Part shown: in pieces, positions 1 to 9,418 of the stretch
How the letters are laid out: each line of letters starts with the position of its first letter
How positions within the stretch are numbered: the first letter of the stretch is position 1
Source of the DNA: SHZL01 sp963708905
Lineage (GTDB): Bacteria > Pseudomonadota > Gammaproteobacteria > Xanthomonadales > SZUA-36
Direction: 5' to 3'
NCBI GenBank assembly: GCA_963708905.1
Contig: CAVPUV010000081.1
Location: 198,269-262,268 of the forward strand
DNA: 64,000 nt
Made by a program: the position numbers and the translations under genes
The notes under the pieces: model-generated
The model's database searches: none
Seen by the model: only the letters and a program-made list of their open reading frames with translations
Told to the model about the DNA's origin: nothing

Positions 1-1972
1 CGTCGCGCATGCGTGCTTCGGTTTCGGCCAGATTATGCACCTCTTTGATCAAAGCGGTGCAGTCGATGCTTTCACGCCGGCTTTCACGTTGCTTGCCCAA
101 TTGCTGCATGCGTTCAATGATGGCCCCTGCACGGTGGGCCTGCATGCTGAGTTTATCCAGCGCGTCGCGGACGCGCTCCGGCCTGGGCGTAGCGCCATCG
201 AGAAAGCGGATGCCGGATTGCGCATACATGGATATGGCGCTGAGCGGCTGGTTGATTTCGTGCGCGATACCCGTTGCCATCTCCCCGAGCATGTTCAGTC
301 GATCGACGTGTGCAAGTCTTTCGCGATGTTCCCTGGCTTCCTGTTCAGCGGCGCGTTGCTCCGAGAGATCACGTATCAGACCAACCAACTTCCGTTCACT
401 CTGGTTTGGCACCTCACTGACCGACAGACGAATCGGAAACAGGGAACCGTCTTTGCGCTGTCCCGTGACATCACGCCCTGTGCCTGATATGTCCGATGGA
501 TTGCTCTCGAGAAGCCGGTCAATGTACTGATCATGTTCGGCCCGATGCGGCTCGGGCATGAGCATGCGGATATTCCGACCGGTAATTTCCTCGGACGTGT
601 ATCGGAACATCTGCTGTGCCGCACGATTGAAGGTCTCGATCCGGCCGCTGGTATCGATGGTAATCACTGCCTCAGCGGCGGTATCAACGACGGCTTTTGC
701 GTAGGCCTCCGCATTGACCAGCGCAGCCGCCGCGTGCTTCTGCAAGGTGATGTCAGTTGTCAGGCCTTCCAGAAAGGCTGTTTCATCGTTTTTTGCGCCA
801 TTCAAACGGCCGCGGCTCAACATCCATCTTTCCTGGCCGTCGCGCGTGATGATTCGGTACTCGCTTTCGAAAGCACGGCCATTGTCAATGGCCTTGTGTA
901 CCGAGCACCAGAAGGCTGCGCGATCATCAGGATGTACCAGATTACTCCAGAAAACCCGGTGTTCCTCGAACTCACTCTTGCTGTAACCGCACAATTCTCC
1001 ACAGGCCTCGCTGACGAATTCCGCCGGCCAGTTTTCCTGGTTCGAGAAACGGTAGGCCATGCCCGGAAGATTCCGTAGCAGCGTGGTCAGCCGGCGGGTG
1101 CTGCTTTGCAGCCGTTGTGTCTGCAGTTTCGCGTTCAATGCGGAATGTACAATCCATCCGAGGAAGGCGCTCAGAATCAAACCGAGCGCAAGAACAGCCG
1201 TGGACAGCCGCGAGTATATGGCGGGAAGATATTCGGCTGCAGGAGTGACCTGTATGATCCAGTCAAGGCCATACAGTGAAAGCGCCCGCTTTTCCTGCCA
1301 GGAAGTGTCCGGCAAATTGGCTTCGGCCGGTGGACTGTAAACCGGGATGTTGTCAACGGAAATACCAACGTAGTAACTGGATTCATCCTCGCGCATCAAT
1401 ACGGCATCCAGCCAGGGATTCAGACGAATGATTCCGACCATGAGGCCTGCAAACCGGCCATTCGGGATCAGAGGCTGGTAGACCGCCAACACTCTGTCAC
1501 CTTGAAGCAGCTTGAGCGGTGGCGTCAGCACCGTCTGCCGGGTCGTTTGTGCTTGCCGGGCTGCCTGCAATGCGCGCGGTATGCTGGCGATGGCAAAATC
1601 CTGTGCCGCTTCTTTGCCCTGCAATGGCACCATCCAGCGCACATGCATCGACGTATCGGCCCATTCGATAGCATGGTAGCCGGGCTGGGTGGCCATATAT
1701 TTGGCCACATCCGCTTCCCAGCCGGCGCGCGCAGCACCCGGAGCGTTTTCCCAGCGGTGTGCAAGGCTCTGCAGCGCGGATACGTGCCCTGCAAGGTCCC
1801 GTCGAATGAGTACTTCCGACAAGCGGGCGGCGGCGGCGGTCGTGTTGCGAAAACGTGCATCTTCCTGCAGGCGCAGGACGTACCAGCCGGTGATTACCAG
1901 ACTCGCCACAGCAACGGCAGCAATCCAGGGGATCGATTTGAGCTGGCGCGGTCGGTTTTTTTGCATTGACAT
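1..1972 (-). CDS. CHASE-PAS-PAS sensor histidine kinase, 3' end cut by window edge
   Basis: Two-component membrane sensor kinase. The gene runs leftward off the window, so about 657 N-terminal residues are visible and the catalytic ATPase domain is missing. Order: membrane segment (~res 14-32), periplasmic CHASE-like ligand domain (~70-220), second membrane segment (~255-278), a first PAS fold (~300-415), a FixL-like second PAS (~420-530, with YTSEEITGRNIRMLMPE), then HisKA with GEMATGIAHEINQP, whose His (~570) is the expected phospho-acceptor. The reading frame is uninterrupted. Start is ATG at 1972; ATG 1966 is an in-frame alternative. The ligand cannot be told from sequence and no partner response regulator lies in the window; one may be left of it. 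The FixL-like PAS shows family resemblance only; heme binding is not claimed. Confidence 0.9.
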   Translation of the reverse strand, partial: MSMQKNRPRQLKSIPWIAAVAVASLVITGWYVLRLQEDARFRNTTAAAARLSEVLIRRDLAGHVSALQSLAHRWENAPGAARAGWEADVAKYMATQPGYHAIEWADTSMHVRWMVPLQGKEAAQDFAIASIPRALQAARQAQTTRQTVLTPPLKLLQGDRVLAVYQPLIPNGRFAGLMVGIIRLNPWLDAVLMREDESSYYVGISVDNIPVYSPPAEANLPDTSWQEKRALSLYGLDWIIQVTPAAEYLPAIYSRLSTAVLALGLILSAFLGWIVHSALNAKLQTQRLQSSTRRLTTLLRNLPGMAYRFSNQENWPAEFVSEACGELCGYSKSEFEEHRVFWSNLVHPDDRAAFWCSVHKAIDNGRAFESEYRIITRDGQERWMLSRGRLNGAKNDETAFLEGLTTDITLQKHAAAALVNAEAYAKAVVDTAAEAVITIDTSGRIETFNRAAQQMFRYTSEEITGRNIRMLMPEPHRAEHDQYIDRLLESNPSDISGTGRDVTGQRKDGSLFPIRLSVSEVPNQSERKLVGLIRDLSEQRAAEQEAREHRERLAHVDRLNMLGEMATGIAHEINQPLSAISMYAQSGIRFLDGATPRPERVRDALDKLSMQAHRAGAIIERMQQLGKQRESRRESIDCTALIKEVHNLAETEARMRD

Positions 1973-2131
1973 CAAAAGGCCGGTTTTCGGTATGCGGAGA
2001 CTGCAAAGGCGCAACATGCGCGCCAGGCAGACCTGTCATTGTAGCCTGGTAGCGCCCCTTCTTATCTAAGGGTTTTCCACAGCGGCCTAAATCACTTATG
2101 ATCCGCGGCCTTGCGGCTTGTGTTATGAGAG

Positions 2132-4998
2132 ATGTTTGTGCCTGCTGTTTCCTTCGTGCCCGGCCAGCGTTGGGTCAGCAATACCGAATCGGAATTGGGT
2201 TTGGGTATTGTCATCGACACCTCGAATCGCCGCGTCGAACTGCGTTTTCCCGCGGCCGGCGAAAGCCGCGTTTATGCCATGGATAATGCGCCGCTGAGCC
2301 GGGTGCAGTACCAGGTGGGAGAACAGGTGAGCAGCGAGGATGGCCGGTCACTGACGATCGATGCGGTAATGGAAGCTAACGGCTGTTTCATTTATGGCGG
2401 CGTGGATGCCGCGGGGGTGGCGGCAGTATTGCCGGAACGGGACTTGAACAGCTTCGTGCAGTTCAGCAAACCTCAGGATCGGCTGTTCGCGGGGCAGATC
2501 GATAACAACCAGGCCTTCCAGCTGCGCTGCGAAACCCTGGAGCACAGCCACCGCCAACAGCAATCGTCAGTACGTGGCTTGTTGGGCCCGCGGGTGCAAC
2601 TGCTGCCACATCAGCTGTACATCGCCAGCGAAGTTGCCAATCGATATGCGCCGCGGGTGTTGCTGGCGGATGAAGTAGGGCTGGGCAAGACCATCGAGGC
2701 GGGATTGATACTGCACCAGCAGCTGATCAGCGGCTATGCCCGGCGGGTCATGATCGTGGTCCCGGACAGCTTGTTGCATCAGTGGCTGGTGGAAATGCTG
2801 CGGCGTTTCAACCTGCTGTTCACCATCATTGACGAGGCTCGTGGATCAAGCCTCAATCCATTCGAAAGCAGCCAGCTGATACTCTGCACGCTGTCATTTC
2901 TGCGTGATCATCCCGACCGGCACGCCCAGGCCGTGGCCGCTGATTGGAATTTGCTGATCGTCGACGAGGCGCATCATTTGCGCTGGAGCGAACAACTGGC
3001 CAGCCCCGCCTATCTGTGCATCGAAGCGCTGGCCAGAAAGACCCGCGGTTTGCTGCTGCTGACGGCAACGCCCGAACAACTGGGTGTGGATGGTCATTTT
3101 GCCCGACTGCGCCTGCTGGACCCGGACCGTTACTACGATTTGCACGCCTTTATCGATGAAGCGCGCAAACACCAGCCGGTGAATCAGCTGGTGCAAAGCC
3201 TGTTGGCCAGCGATGTTCTCGAGCACTTTCCGCAGCAGCAGGATGTGCAGCAACAGTTACGCAGCTTATCTGGGGGATGCAGCCGTGGAATCGCTACTGA
3301 AAGCGGTCGCGCAGCGATGACGGCGAGAAATTCACGGCGGCGAAGGATGCGGTGATTCGCGACCTGCTGGACCGGCACGGCACCGGCAGAGTGCTGTTCC
3401 GCAATACCCGCGCATCAGTCGGCGGATTTCCCGACCGTCAGCTGCATCAGCACCCATTGCCGGCGCCCGAGCGCTACGGGCAGCGCTGCGCCGAAGCTAC
3501 CGCCGAACAATTGCTGGCGCCGGAATTATTGCTGGGTGAGGGGTGGATCGCCGAGGACCCGCGGGTGCAGTGGCTGCAACAATGGTTGACACAGCACCGC
3601 GGCGAGAAAGTACTGCTCATCTGCGCCGGGGCCGCGACCGCGGCCAGCCTGGAGGAACATTTGCGCCTGCGAGCGGGTGTCCAGTCCGCGGTATTCCATG
3701 AGGGCTTGACCCTGGTAGCCCGTGATCGCGCGGCCGCCTATTTCAGCGATGACGAAAAGGGTTGCCAGCTACTGGTTTGTTCGGAAATCGGCAGTGAAGG
3801 CCGCAACTTCCAGTTCTCCAGCCATCTGGTGCTATTCGATCTGCCGCTGAACCCGGATTTGCTGGAGCAGCGCATCGGCCGTCTCGATCGCATCGGTCAA
3901 CGCAATACGGTGCAGATTCACGCGCCCTATTATGCAGCCAGCGCCCAGGCGGTGCTGTTGAGTTGGTACCACTTCGGGCTTGACGCCATCGAGCATACCT
4001 GTCCTGCGGGGCAGTCACTCTATGAGTATTTTGCCAGCGACTTGCGGCGGTGCATGCAACAAGCTCACGATGAAACCGCGCTCAGCGACCTGGTACAGCG
4101 CACCCGTAGCAAAACCGCTGCTACCCTGCTGGCCTTGCAGCAAGGCCGGGATCGCCTGTTGGAATTGAACTCTTTCAATGCCCGGCGGGCCGACGAAATT
4201 GTCGAAGAAATGATCAAAGAAGAGCGGCGCCGGGAATTATCCGCTTATATGGATCAGGTGTTCGACCAGTTCGGCGTTGAGCAGGAGCACCACTCGGCAA
4301 ACAGCGTGGTGCTGCGTCCTGGTGACCATATGCTGGTGCATGGCTTTCCCGGGCTTGCCGGGGATGGGGTCACGGCCACCTATCAGCGTGACCTCGCTCT
4401 GCGCCGGGAAGACATGCAGTACCTGACCTGGGAACATCCCATGGTGACAGGCGCAATGGATCTGATACTGGGCGGAGAATTTGGCAATACGGCGTTTTGC
4501 ACCGTGAAACTGCCGCGTTTGAAGCCGGGCACGATTTTGCTGGAGGCTGTATTTACCTTGTCCTGTACGGCCCCCGGCGCATTGCAATTACAGCGCTATC
4601 TGCCCCGGACGACGGTGCGAATAGTGGTCGATCATCACCATGCCGATGTCAGTGAAAAATTGAGCCGGGCGCGCCTCAACAGCCTGGCGCAGAAAGTGCC
4701 CATGCTGAATGCGCAGGAACTGGTGCGGCACACCCGGGCGAAGATCACCACCATGATCGGGCAGGCGAAGACACTGGCCGAAGCGCAGAGAAAAGGGCTG
4801 CTTGATGACGCTGTAGCCAACATGCAGGCATCGCAGGGAGCCGAACTGGAACGCTTGCAAGCCCTGGCCGCGGTCAACAGCAACATTCGCCAGGAAGAAA
4901 TCCAGCACGTGAAAGATACCGCCAGCACCTTGCTGCGTTACCTGCATGAAGCGCAACTGCGGCTGGACGCCGTGCGGGTGGCAATGGTTACGAGCTGA
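2132..4998 (+). pseudogene. rapA: RNA polymerase recycling ATPase RapA (HepA), interrupted by two frameshifts
   Basis: Swi2/Snf2-type ATPase that releases stalled RNA polymerase. Full length would be about 950 residues, as in E. coli. The N-terminal part (2132 to about 3275) has RapA-type GQRWVSNTESELGLG, Walker A ADEVGLGKTIEAG (~res 177-189) and the DEAH box VDEAHHL (~280). The C-terminal part from about 3316 has HGTGRVLFRNTR, CSEIGSEGRNFQF and EQRIGRLDRIGQ. Between them the homologous stretch DAAVESLLKAVAQ is readable only in the third frame. Two separate +1 shifts are therefore needed, one in the G5 run at 3272-3276 and one near 3312-3318. No other damage is seen, so recent inactivation or a sequencing error fit equally well. 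If the shifts are real, the product stops at 3355, after 407 residues. Confidence 0.9.
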
Positions 4999-5113
4999 AT
5001 GCGCGACTGCTCATGCTTTGCAGACTTGTTGTAGCATGTGCGCCAGAATGAGCCAGGACAACGGCGGACTTGTTGTGGACAATCGGAAATCATGCCCCGC
5101 GGAGCAATCACCA

Positions 5114-6532
5114 TTGAACACTGTCGTCAAATATGGAAAGTTCAGCGGCAAAATGCTCATGGTCGGCTGTGGCAGCATCGGCCAGGGCGTGCTGCCGCTG
5201 ATTCTCCGCCACCTCGACGTGGAAGCGCGGCAGATGACCATCGTGACGTCCGATGAGCGCGGTCATGCCGAAGCGGACCGGTTCGGCATCGGGTTTCACC
5301 GCAGCACTCTGACCCCGGAAAATTTCCGTCAGGTGCTGGAACCGCTGCTGGGCGCGGGCGATTTCATGGTCAACCTCTCGGTCGATGTCTCCAGCGTGGA
5401 CCTGTTGCGGTTGTGTCATGAATACGGTGCGCGGTATATCGACACCTGCATCGAGCCCTGGCCGGGGGCTTATACCGACTCCTCGGCAACGCCAGCACAG
5501 CGTTCAAATTATGCGCTGCGTGAGTCCATGCTGGCGCTGCGTGCGGAGCTGGGCTCTGGCCCCACTGCCGTGGTTGCGCATGGGGCCAACCCCGGTCTGG
5601 TCTCGTACTTCGTCAAACAAGCACTGCTCAATATTGCCGCGGACACCACGGGCGGGGTGACGGCGCCCACGAACCAGGCGGCGTGGGCATCGCTGGCGCG
5701 TGCGCTCGGTATCCGCACGATACATATCGCGGAACGTGACAGCCAGATCGGCAGCCGGCCCAAGGCAGTCAGCGAATTCGTCAACACCTGGTCGATAGAC
5801 GGTTTCGTCAGTGAAGGTTGTCAGCCGGCCGAGCTGGGCTGGGGCACGCATGAGAAGCTCGCACCGCCGGATGGGGAACTGATGCAAACCGGCCGCGCCC
5901 AGGGGATGATCCTGGCACGGCCAGGCGCGTCGGTGCGAGTGCGCAGCTGGACACCGCTGCAGGGTCCGTTCCATGGCTTTCTCATTACCCACAATGAATC
6001 GATTTCCATCAATGAATATTTCACTGTGTGGGCTGACGGTGAGGCAGTGTATCGCCCGACTGTGCACTATGCTTACCACCCCTGTGACCATGCCATACTT
6101 TCGCTGCACGAACTGGCCGGCAGGAACTGGCGCCAGCAGGAGCGGCAACGCCTGATGATGGATGAGATTACGAGTGGCATTGACGAACTGGGCGTGCTGT
6201 TGATGGGACATCAAAAGGGCGCTTACTGGTATGGCTCGCAGCTTGCCATTGAAGAGGCGCGCCGGCTGGCGCCATTCAATAATGCCACCAGCCTGCAGGT
6301 CGCAGTGGCTGTATTGTCCGGCATGATATGGGCCATGGAGAGCCCGGATCGTGGCATCGTTGAAGCCGAGCAAATGGATTTTGCGCGCAATCTTGAAATC
6401 TGCCGGCCGTACCTCGGCCCGGTGGTCGGCGCCTACAGCGATTGGACTCCGCTGGCCGATCGCGGCCGCCTGTTTCCAGAGCCTGTTGACGAATCCGACC
6501 CCTGGCAGTTTTCCAATGTCCGTGTGATCTGA
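5114..6532 (+). CDS. hss: Homospermidine synthase
   Basis: NAD-dependent enzyme that makes sym-homospermidine from two putrescines (or putrescine plus spermidine) in the cytoplasm. About 472 residues, the family's usual size. Near the N-terminus a Rossmann dinucleotide motif MLMVGCGSIGQGVLPL is followed by the family block DTCIEPWPGAY and by VAHGANPGLVS. Start choice is uncertain. The frame is open back to 4946, overlapping rapA, with ATGs at 5036 and 5048 that lack a ribosome site. TTG 5114 has GGAG about 10 bases upstream and gives the family-like N-terminus MNTVVKYGKFSGK, so I prefer it. It follows rapA on the same strand, and GT2 starts 23 bases after its stop. No polyamine transport or putrescine genes are nearby. 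Confidence 0.88.
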   Translation: MNTVVKYGKFSGKMLMVGCGSIGQGVLPLILRHLDVEARQMTIVTSDERGHAEADRFGIGFHRSTLTPENFRQVLEPLLGAGDFMVNLSVDVSSVDLLRLCHEYGARYIDTCIEPWPGAYTDSSATPAQRSNYALRESMLALRAELGSGPTAVVAHGANPGLVSYFVKQALLNIAADTTGGVTAPTNQAAWASLARALGIRTIHIAERDSQIGSRPKAVSEFVNTWSIDGFVSEGCQPAELGWGTHEKLAPPDGELMQTGRAQGMILARPGASVRVRSWTPLQGPFHGFLITHNESISINEYFTVWADGEAVYRPTVHYAYHPCDHAILSLHELAGRNWRQQERQRLMMDEITSGIDELGVLLMGHQKGAYWYGSQLAIEEARRLAPFNNATSLQVAVAVLSGMIWAMESPDRGIVEAEQMDFARNLEICRPYLGPVVGAYSDWTPLADRGRLFPEPVDESDPWQFSNVRVI

Positions 6533-6555
6533 GCATGTTGAGGTAGTCCGGGCAT

Positions 6556-7299
6556 ATGATCAATGGCAGGAAACTGGTCGTGGTGTTGCCGGCGTTTAAC
6601 GCCGGCAAAACGCTTGAAAAGACTTATCGGGAAATCCCCGCTGACATCGTCGACGAGGTGATCCTGGTAGATGACAGCAGCCTGGATGATACCGTCGGCA
6701 AAGCCCGCTCACTGAATATTGAGCATGTCATCCAGCATGTCAAAAACCGCGGCTATGGCGGCAACCAGAAATCCTGTTATGACAAGGCGCTGGAACTGCA
6801 GGCCGATATCGTGGTCATGCTGCACCCGGATTATCAATATACGCCCAGGTTGATCTCGGCCATGGCTGCCCTGATCGCCTGGGACGTCTATCCGGTGGTG
6901 TTCGGCTCGCGCATCCTGGGCAAGGGCGCGCTGACCGGCGGCATGCCGCGTTACAAGTGGATCGCAAATCGCGTGCTGACTCTGGTGCAGAACCTGCTGC
7001 TGGGCGAGAAGCTGTCCGAGTACCACACCGGTTACCGGGCATTTTCCGCGGACGTGCTCAGGCGCATCGCCTATCATAAAAATTCGGACAATTTCGTTTT
7101 CGACAACGAGATCGTTTCGCAGATATTCATGGCTGGTTTTGCCATCGCTGAAATTACCTGCCCGACCCGTTATTTCGATGATGCGTCTTCGATAAAACTG
7201 GGGGCGAGCATCCGCTATGGCCTGGGCGTGCTGCGGGTCAGCATGCAACACGTGCTGCATCGTGCCGGCCTCATTCGTGTCGACCGTTATGCGCAGTGA
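6556..7299 (+). CDS. Family 2 glycosyltransferase (polyprenyl-phosphate sugar synthase-like)
   Basis: Cytoplasmic GT-A fold transferase of 247 residues. The N-terminal block VVVLPAFNAGKTLEKTY, the nucleotide/metal region ILVDDSSLDDT (~res 38-48) and MLHPDYQY (second acidic motif) identify the family. EYHTGYRAFS in the middle is typical of the dolichol/undecaprenyl-phosphate mannose or glucose synthase branch. No membrane helices are evident. The next gene overlaps it by 11 bases and encodes a lipid-linked-sugar-dependent transferase, so this protein probably supplies its polyprenyl-phosphate sugar donor. That pairing is inference from context; the sugar is unknown. Confidence 0.88.
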   Translation: MINGRKLVVVLPAFNAGKTLEKTYREIPADIVDEVILVDDSSLDDTVGKARSLNIEHVIQHVKNRGYGGNQKSCYDKALELQADIVVMLHPDYQYTPRLISAMAALIAWDVYPVVFGSRILGKGALTGGMPRYKWIANRVLTLVQNLLLGEKLSEYHTGYRAFSADVLRRIAYHKNSDNFVFDNEIVSQIFMAGFAIAEITCPTRYFDDASSIKLGASIRYGLGVLRVSMQHVLHRAGLIRVDRYAQ

Positions 7300-8941
7300 G
7301 GGTAAATCCAATGTTCTTGCAGCCGGCAGCGAAGCAAAAACGCCTTACTGGATCGCCGCTGGCCTGATCCTGCTGCTCGGTGCTTTGGTGCGCTTTTACC
7401 GCGTCGGCGAGCAGATCATCCTGGATGATGAATGGCACGCCCTGAACGTGGTGCAGGACACGGACTACGGTTTTATCTTTTCGCATCTGGGTCACGCCGA
7501 CCACAGCATTCCACTGGCACTGATGTTTGAATGGTTTTCACACACCATAGGCCTGAGTGAAATCGCCATGCGCATGCCTTCGTTGCTCGCAGGCGTGGTC
7601 ATTATCGCGGCCTTCCCATTACTTATGCGTCCGTGGTTGAGCAGGGATGAGCGTGTGGTTACGGCAGCGCTGCTGGCGCTATCCCCGTTCCTGATCAATT
7701 TCAGCCGTGTCGCCCGGCCCTATTCGTTGCTGGCATTGTTGACCGGCTGCAGCCTGCCGCTGGCGTGGCGCTGGTGGCAAAACGAAAAGCGGGGATTCGG
7801 CCTGGCATGGTATTTGTGTACGGTGCTGGCAGCCTGGTTGAACCCGGCCAGTTTGGCGATCACCACGGCGCCTTTTCTCTGGTTTGGCGTGGAAGCGCTC
7901 ATCGCGGGCGTGGGCGGCCGCGGCTGGCGTCCGCTGCGCCGGCTGGCCATGGTCGGCATGGCCATGCTGGCGACGCTGGGTGCCTTGTTCTATCTGCCCA
8001 TCGAGAGCGATTTCGTTTCGCTGACCCTCAAGTCCGGTATGGACCATGCAAACTTAGGCACCTGGAGTGTCCTGTTGGGTCTTTATTCCGGTTCCGGCTA
8101 CGATGCCATCGTCGCAGCAATGGCTTTGGCTGCATGGTTGGGGCTCCTGATCCTGCGGCAGCGCGACAGCAGTTTCAGCGTTTATCTGGCCGGCATTGCT
8201 GTGGTGTCAGGGTTGGCCGTTTCCTTTACCGGGGCGCAGTGGCTTCAGTATGGTCTGGTACCGGCGCGCTACCTGATCGGGTTGCTGCCAGCCTACCTGG
8301 CTTTGATTGCCATCGCCCTGCTTGCAAGCGCCAGATGGCTGCAGCGCAAACTGAACTGGCCGCAAGTGGTTACGCATGGTTTCACCCTTGTGCTGTTGCT
8401 GTTCCTGGTCCTGACCGGTCCATTACCCTCCTGGGATCTTGCGCGCAGCCAGTTTGTCCATCACCTGGCCAACCAGTTCGATTACAAACCCTCCCGCAAT
8501 GCCATACTGCTGGCGCACGAGTCCCTGCAAGTGGAGCCGTTTTATGCCGAGATCGCACGACTGCACCCAAACGGCGATGCGGTCATCATCGAAGCGCCCT
8601 GGTATCTCGAATCGCACTGGAATCCGCTTTACCTCAGCCAGCGGGTTCATGGTCAACGCGTCCTGATTGGTTTCGTGGGTGGTCTGTGCGCCGGCCCGCT
8701 GTACGGAGAACTGAAGCCGGAGGTTCCAGGTCTCGAATTCAGGAACTTCGTTTATCTCACGGACGTGTTGGCGGGACGGGTTGCTGCCGACTACCTCGTC
8801 CTCAGGCGCACCGGTATCGATGGCGCCAGAACGATCGACATGGATTTTGACCGCTGTGAACAGGCCGTGCGTGAACGCTTCGGTGCGCCCTGGCGCACAG
8901 CAGAAAACGCCCTGGTATTCAGGCTGGATTCCGGTGGCTGA
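7289..8941 (+). CDS. ArnT/PMT-like (GT39-type) integral membrane glycosyltransferase
   Basis: Polytopic inner-membrane protein of about 550 residues with some ten hydrophobic segments and a soluble C-terminal region from about residue 400. The first periplasmic loop carries the acidic signature ILDDEWHAL (~res 43-51), the position of the catalytic Asp/Glu in PMT and ArnT enzymes, and RVARPYSLLALL follows in the GT39 manner. Such enzymes move a sugar from polyprenyl phosphate onto a lipid, protein or glycan at the periplasmic face. Start is ATG 7289, overlapping the GT2 gene by 11 bases; a longer start at 7217 would overlap it by 83 bases. Acceptor unknown. Confidence 0.83.
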   Translation: MRSEGKSNVLAAGSEAKTPYWIAAGLILLLGALVRFYRVGEQIILDDEWHALNVVQDTDYGFIFSHLGHADHSIPLALMFEWFSHTIGLSEIAMRMPSLLAGVVIIAAFPLLMRPWLSRDERVVTAALLALSPFLINFSRVARPYSLLALLTGCSLPLAWRWWQNEKRGFGLAWYLCTVLAAWLNPASLAITTAPFLWFGVEALIAGVGGRGWRPLRRLAMVGMAMLATLGALFYLPIESDFVSLTLKSGMDHANLGTWSVLLGLYSGSGYDAIVAAMALAAWLGLLILRQRDSSFSVYLAGIAVVSGLAVSFTGAQWLQYGLVPARYLIGLLPAYLALIAIALLASARWLQRKLNWPQVVTHGFTLVLLLFLVLTGPLPSWDLARSQFVHHLANQFDYKPSRNAILLAHESLQVEPFYAEIARLHPNGDAVIIEAPWYLESHWNPLYLSQRVHGQRVLIGFVGGLCAGPLYGELKPEVPGLEFRNFVYLTDVLAGRVAADYLVLRRTGIDGARTIDMDFDRCEQAVRERFGAPWRTAENALVFRLDSGG

Positions 8942-8953
8942 ATCACAACCATC

Positions 8954-8990
8954 CCGAAATCCGGTAGTTTGATCCAACCGGGCACTCAGG
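8954..8990. repeat. Left copy of 37/38-bp direct repeat bracketing the DUF222-HNH gene
   Basis: Begins CCGAAATCCGGTAGTTTGAT and ends CACTCAGG, 13 bases after the preceding stop codon. A second copy in the same orientation lies at 10910-10947, with about 80 percent identity by eye. Together they bracket about 1.9 kb that holds the HNH gene and a decayed reverse-strand reading frame. The motif GTTTGAYCCRACCGGG resembles the repeated ends of IS21-type elements; that link is from memory. Confidence 0.6.
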
Positions 8991-9258
8991 ACTGGCGATA
9001 GAAGGAAGGCAGGTCGCCGAACTCCTGGCCGTAGAAGGTAACGCCCAGGTTGTGGGCTGCCAGCCAGCCTGCTCCGTCGCGGTGCAGATCCAGCCACAAG
9101 TCCTCCGCATCGCTGCTGTCGGTCGGGAAATCCACCCTTGGATCGGTGCGGGCGGGATTGGGCCCACGCGTGACGTAAGGTTCGGCCCGGCAGGAAATGA
9201 GCTTGAAGCGATGCAGCGTCTCGGGACCGGTATTCCAACCCGTCCTGAGAATTACCAA
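8986..9258 (-). CDS. Unrecognised 90-residue reading frame, possibly a gene relic
   Basis: Convergent with the preceding membrane transferase and starting at TTG 9258 without a clear ribosome site. The predicted sequence is protein-like (AEPYVTRGPNPARTDPRVDF, then DAEDLWLDLHRDGAGWLAAH) rather than a low-complexity shadow. I do not recognise a family. It looks like the C-terminal part of a longer soluble protein whose 5' part was lost. No signal peptide or membrane segment. Could be non-functional. Confidence 0.35.
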   Translation of the reverse strand: MVILRTGWNTGPETLHRFKLISCRAEPYVTRGPNPARTDPRVDFPTDSSDAEDLWLDLHRDGAGWLAAHNLGVTFYGQEFGDLPSFYRQS

Positions 9259-9341
9259 GCACCTGGTCAGAGATCAAAGCATCATCTTTCATTAGGAAGT
9301 TAAGCGCCATCAGACTTGAAAAAAAGCGGATAAAAATGCCT

Positions 9342-9395
9342 CTATAATAATGTTTTTACTGGATTATTAGGTCATAAAGCTGTATATTATTATAG
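9342..9395. promoter_or_regulatory. AT-rich inverted repeat upstream of the HNH gene
   Basis: CTATAATAAT (9342-9351) and its exact reverse complement ATTATTATAG (9386-9395) are separated by 34 bases in a strikingly AT-rich stretch 24 bases before the start codon. The left arm contains TATAAT and the right arm TATTAT, so each could be a -10 box. The symmetry suggests an operator; the binding protein is unknown. Confidence 0.5.
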
Positions 9396-9418
9396 TCTTT
9401 TGCAACCGGATATCCAGC

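Noticed and set aside
7765..8850. 361-codon + strand reading frame
   Set aside because: Frame-shifted shadow of the GT39-type membrane protein; Arg/Pro/Cys-rich composition typical of noncoding GC-rich frames.
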